Source: Paludibacter propionicigenes WB4
GTDB lineage: Bacteria; Bacteroidota; Bacteroidia; Bacteroidales; Paludibacteraceae
Length of the DNA: 64,000 bases
Direction of reading: 5' to 3'
Assembly: GCF_000183135.1 (NCBI RefSeq)
Contig: NC_014734.1
Coordinates: forward strand, 806,001-870,000
Part shown: positions 62,251 through 64,000 of the stretch, piece by piece
Layout of the letters: the number at the start of each line of letters is the position of its first letter
Position numbering within the stretch: position 1 is the first letter of the stretch
The notes under the pieces: model-generated
Told to the model about the DNA's origin: nothing
Database searches by the model: none
The model's input: the letters and a program-made list of their open reading frames with translations, nothing else
Translations under genes and position numbers: made by a program

Positions 62251-62871
62251 ATGAGAATAACAATTTGTATTTTACTGGTTTTAGTCATAAGCTCGACTTA
62301 TGGTCAAACTCAAAAAGATTCTTTATTTAAAAAGGATATTGTTCCTTTGGTTGAAGAAATGGAATTTATGTACGGATATGATCAAGCAATGCGTGAATAT
62401 ACAATATATCAGACTTTTGATAAAAACGTAACAGACAAAATTGAAAACCTTACAGATAGCTTAAAGGAAAAAGAGATTGACAAAAGAAAATTTGCTTCAG
62501 ATAGTCTTGCCTATTTTATTTTTAAAAATTACATAAACCCAAAAGATGCTGTGCATACAGCAAGAATTATAGAGATTACAAAAAAATATGGATTTCCTAG
62601 CTTGGAAAGAATCAGAAAATACTATAAAAAAGATTTTATAGATCCAGAGTTTAACCCATATATACTTTTAGTTCATGCTCCAAAAGCATATTGGATTGAA
62701 TTGAAAGAATTAACAAAAAAGGAATTAGTTGAAGGACGAATAAGTCGTTGTGTTTATGGTCACATGTTATGGCATTTTAATGGACGTAAAAACATGAAAG
62801 ATTTACTAGAAAATGGGTTTGAAATGATTAAAGAAAATGGGTTGACTAAATTAAAGTCAACTTGTGAATAA
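62251..62871 (+). CDS. Secreted protein of unknown function (array gene 8)
   Basis: 206 aa with signal peptide (CILLVLVISSTYGQ). Mature part is charged, mainly helical (KIENLTDSLKEKEIDKRKFAS, ITKKYGFPSLERIRKYY, LLVHAPKAYWIELKELTKKELVEGRIS). I cannot name the family. AT-rich like the other array genes. Confidence 0.7.
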   Translation: MRITICILLVLVISSTYGQTQKDSLFKKDIVPLVEEMEFMYGYDQAMREYTIYQTFDKNVTDKIENLTDSLKEKEIDKRKFASDSLAYFIFKNYINPKDAVHTARIIEITKKYGFPSLERIRKYYKKDFIDPEFNPYILLVHAPKAYWIELKELTKKELVEGRISRCVYGHMLWHFNGRKNMKDLLENGFEMIKENGLTKLKSTCE

Positions 62872-62880
62872 AAAAACGAA

Positions 62881-63211
62881 CGCCTAATACACGCTCATAT
62901 GTTCATTGGCTGGCTAACGTGCATTCACTTGGTTGAATATTGTCTGAACTTGGATTCAGCTGATTAATCAGATAAAAAAGAACGCTCTGAAATCTGATTC
63001 ATCACTTAATCTGATAAAATCGTGGTTCAGACGGTGATAGATCAGTTTGGCGAAATCTCCAAACATCGTCGTGCTAAAAGCAAGACTCTTGCCTTGCATA
63101 TCATAAATAGAATATGGAAAGCAGGAGCATTTCTCTTAGCGAAGAAGAAACCTTCGCCAAATTCTCGGACGAGAAATGAAAATTAATTCAACAATCAAAT
63201 AGAAAACAAGA
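62881..63211. repeat. Damaged hairpin site 8 with inserted inverted repeats
   Basis: The left end (CGCCTAATACACGC, then ATGTTCATTGGCTGGCTAACGTGCATT) matches sites 1, 2 and 6, but the right half is replaced. 62942-63032 is a different element with ends GTCTGAAC and GTTCAGAC and an AATCAGAT/ATCTGATT-type inner pair. 63046-63161 is bounded by TTTGGCGAA and TTCGCCAAA. No gene seen. Confidence 0.55.
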
Positions 63212-63733
63212 ATGATTATACGTAAAACAATACTTACTGAAAGGCTTATACTAAAGCCAACTATAGAAGAAGATGCAGAATTTATATTCGAACTCTTAAA
63301 CACACCCAAATGGCTGAAATTTATAGGTGATAGAAACGTAAATTCATCTATAGATGCAGCAGAATACATTAAAACCAGAATGCTTCCACAACTCGAAAGG
63401 CTTGGATATGGTAATTATACGGTCGTAAGGACATCGGACAACGTAAAAATTGGAACCTGTGGACTCTTCGACAGAGAAGGATTAGAGGGTATAGACATAG
63501 GATTCGCATTCCTCCCCGGATACGAAGGGCAAGGTTATGGTTTTGAATCGGCCAATAAGTTGAAAGAGGTGGCGTTTGAAGAGTTTGGGATAAAAGAGAT
63601 GAATGCCATCACAAGTAAAGAAAATATCAACTGCCAAAAACTGTTAGAGAAGCTGGGATTGAAATTAAAAGGGACAACAATACTCCCAAATGAAAAGGAG
63701 GAACTTTTGCTTTACGGTATAAAGAATGAATAA
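63212..63733 (+). CDS. GNAT family N-acetyltransferase (RimJ/RimL-like)
   Basis: 173 aa acetyltransferase. TERLILKPTIEEDAEFIFELL opens it as in RimJ/RimL-like enzymes. The acetyl-CoA loop is FLPGYEGQGYGFESANKLKE and the C-terminal motif NCQKLLEKLGLKLKG. Substrate unknown; some relatives modify small toxic amines or ribosomal proteins. It lies after the damaged site, so it may be the last array gene or the first core gene. Confidence 0.86.
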   Translation: MIIRKTILTERLILKPTIEEDAEFIFELLNTPKWLKFIGDRNVNSSIDAAEYIKTRMLPQLERLGYGNYTVVRTSDNVKIGTCGLFDREGLEGIDIGFAFLPGYEGQGYGFESANKLKEVAFEEFGIKEMNAITSKENINCQKLLEKLGLKLKGTTILPNEKEELLLYGIKNE

Positions 63734-63776
63734 AACAAGAAGCAGTTAGATTTTTACCGGAAATACAAGTAAAAAA

Positions 63777-63817
63777 AGTCGGGGGTATTTACAAATAAAC
63801 TGTAAATACCCCCGACT
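63777..63817. terminator. Bidirectional terminator, 17-bp stem
   Basis: 63777-63793 pairs perfectly with 63801-63817 (AGTCGGGGGTATTTACA and complement) across a 7-nt loop, A-run before and T-rich after. Serves the acetyltransferase gene and the convergent esterase gene. Confidence 0.9.
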
Positions 63818-63840
63818 ATTATTTCAATAAAATATATCGC

Positions 63841-64000
63841 TTAGAAACGCATAAAGAAATCCCAGGTTTCTTTGGCAATCCAATTGACAGAAGACCCCGG
63901 ATCTTTAACGTCATTGGTGTGCCCCCCTACGAATGAACCGAACAAGACAGGATATTCAGTAGGAAGTCCTTTAATTTCAGTGGTGATATGAGTAGAAGTT
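63841..64000 (-). CDS. C-terminus of an alpha/beta hydrolase esterase, cut by window edge
   Basis: Open minus-strand frame from the right edge to TAA at 63843-63841, 52 codons. It reads ...EIKGLPTEYPVLFGSFVGGHTNDVKDPGSS... and ends TWDFFMRF. A GGH followed by a C-terminal W-x-FF-x-RF is the end of CE1-like/PHB-depolymerase-type secreted esterases, where this His completes the triad. Only the tail is visible, so the family is a tentative call. Confidence 0.65.
   Translation of the reverse strand, partial: TSTHITTEIKGLPTEYPVLFGSFVGGHTNDVKDPGSSVNWIAKETWDFFMRF

Overview
The window looks like a chromosome segment of an anaerobic plant-polysaccharide-degrading member of the Bacteroidota, probably order Bacteroidales. 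The reasons are the promoter style (TTG or TTTG about 20 bases before TAnnTTTG, no clear Shine-Dalgarno sites), the short Bacteroidota-type SRP RNA, the archaeal/eukaryal-type ProS, the Nudix-type sugar regulator, and the dense set of secreted carbohydrate-active enzymes. The genus cannot be fixed from sequence alone. Both edges cut genes.

Region 1 (1-13800) is a one-strand cluster of exported carbohydrate enzymes: a GH97 glycosidase (cut by the left edge), a CE6-like acetylesterase, a GH9 glucanase, a DUF5060/DUF4038-type glycosidase, a GH5 glucanase lipoprotein, a GH43 enzyme, a secreted metallo-beta-lactamase-fold protein, an SGNH esterase and a CE15 glucuronoyl-esterase-like protein. Together they suit decorated xylan or lignocellulose. 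No SusC/SusD pair is in view. A 154-bp MITE-like element lies inside the cluster. Region 2 (13.9-31 kb) is housekeeping: plsC-like acyltransferase, SRP RNA plus tRNA-Thr, YihY, RNase P RNA, type II NADH dehydrogenase, a TrpB2 preceded by a textbook-like attenuator, yicC, gmk, nadD, rsmG, fabD, aspS. Region 3 (31-33.5 kb) holds a KAP-type P-loop NTPase behind an array of repeats, and a small RRM protein. Region 4 (33.5-39.3 kb) is a D-xylose operon (Nudix regulator, xylB, xylA, xylE-type transporter) with a pair of palindromic operator candidates upstream. It would use the xylose released by region 1. Region 5 (39.3-54.7 kb) has RNA modification enzymes, uracil permease, transporters, a DUF2089/membrane/hydrolase operon, proS, a polysaccharide deacetylase, and an AlkZ-like winged-helix protein.

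Region 6 (54.7-63.2 kb) is accessory and the most unusual part. It starts with nine tandem 22-bp repeats and an independent structured RNA candidate with its own promoter and terminator. A second promoter follows, and then a run of small AT-rich genes, each separated by a GC-richer imperfect hairpin of about 30-155 bp. The hairpins resemble integron attC sites: CTAAC- or CCATAAC-like left ends, GTTAGGGG- or GTTATGGG-like right ends, and unpaired bases on one arm of the best example. In two cases a gene unit starts with the exact complement of its own end. No integrase is visible, so this may be an integrase-less cassette array or a related, undescribed cassette system. Cargo includes a PIN-like nuclease fused to a Tudor-like domain, an SH3 protein, a CPBP protease and several small membrane or secreted proteins. 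After it come a GNAT acetyltransferase and, at the right edge, the end of an esterase gene on the minus strand.
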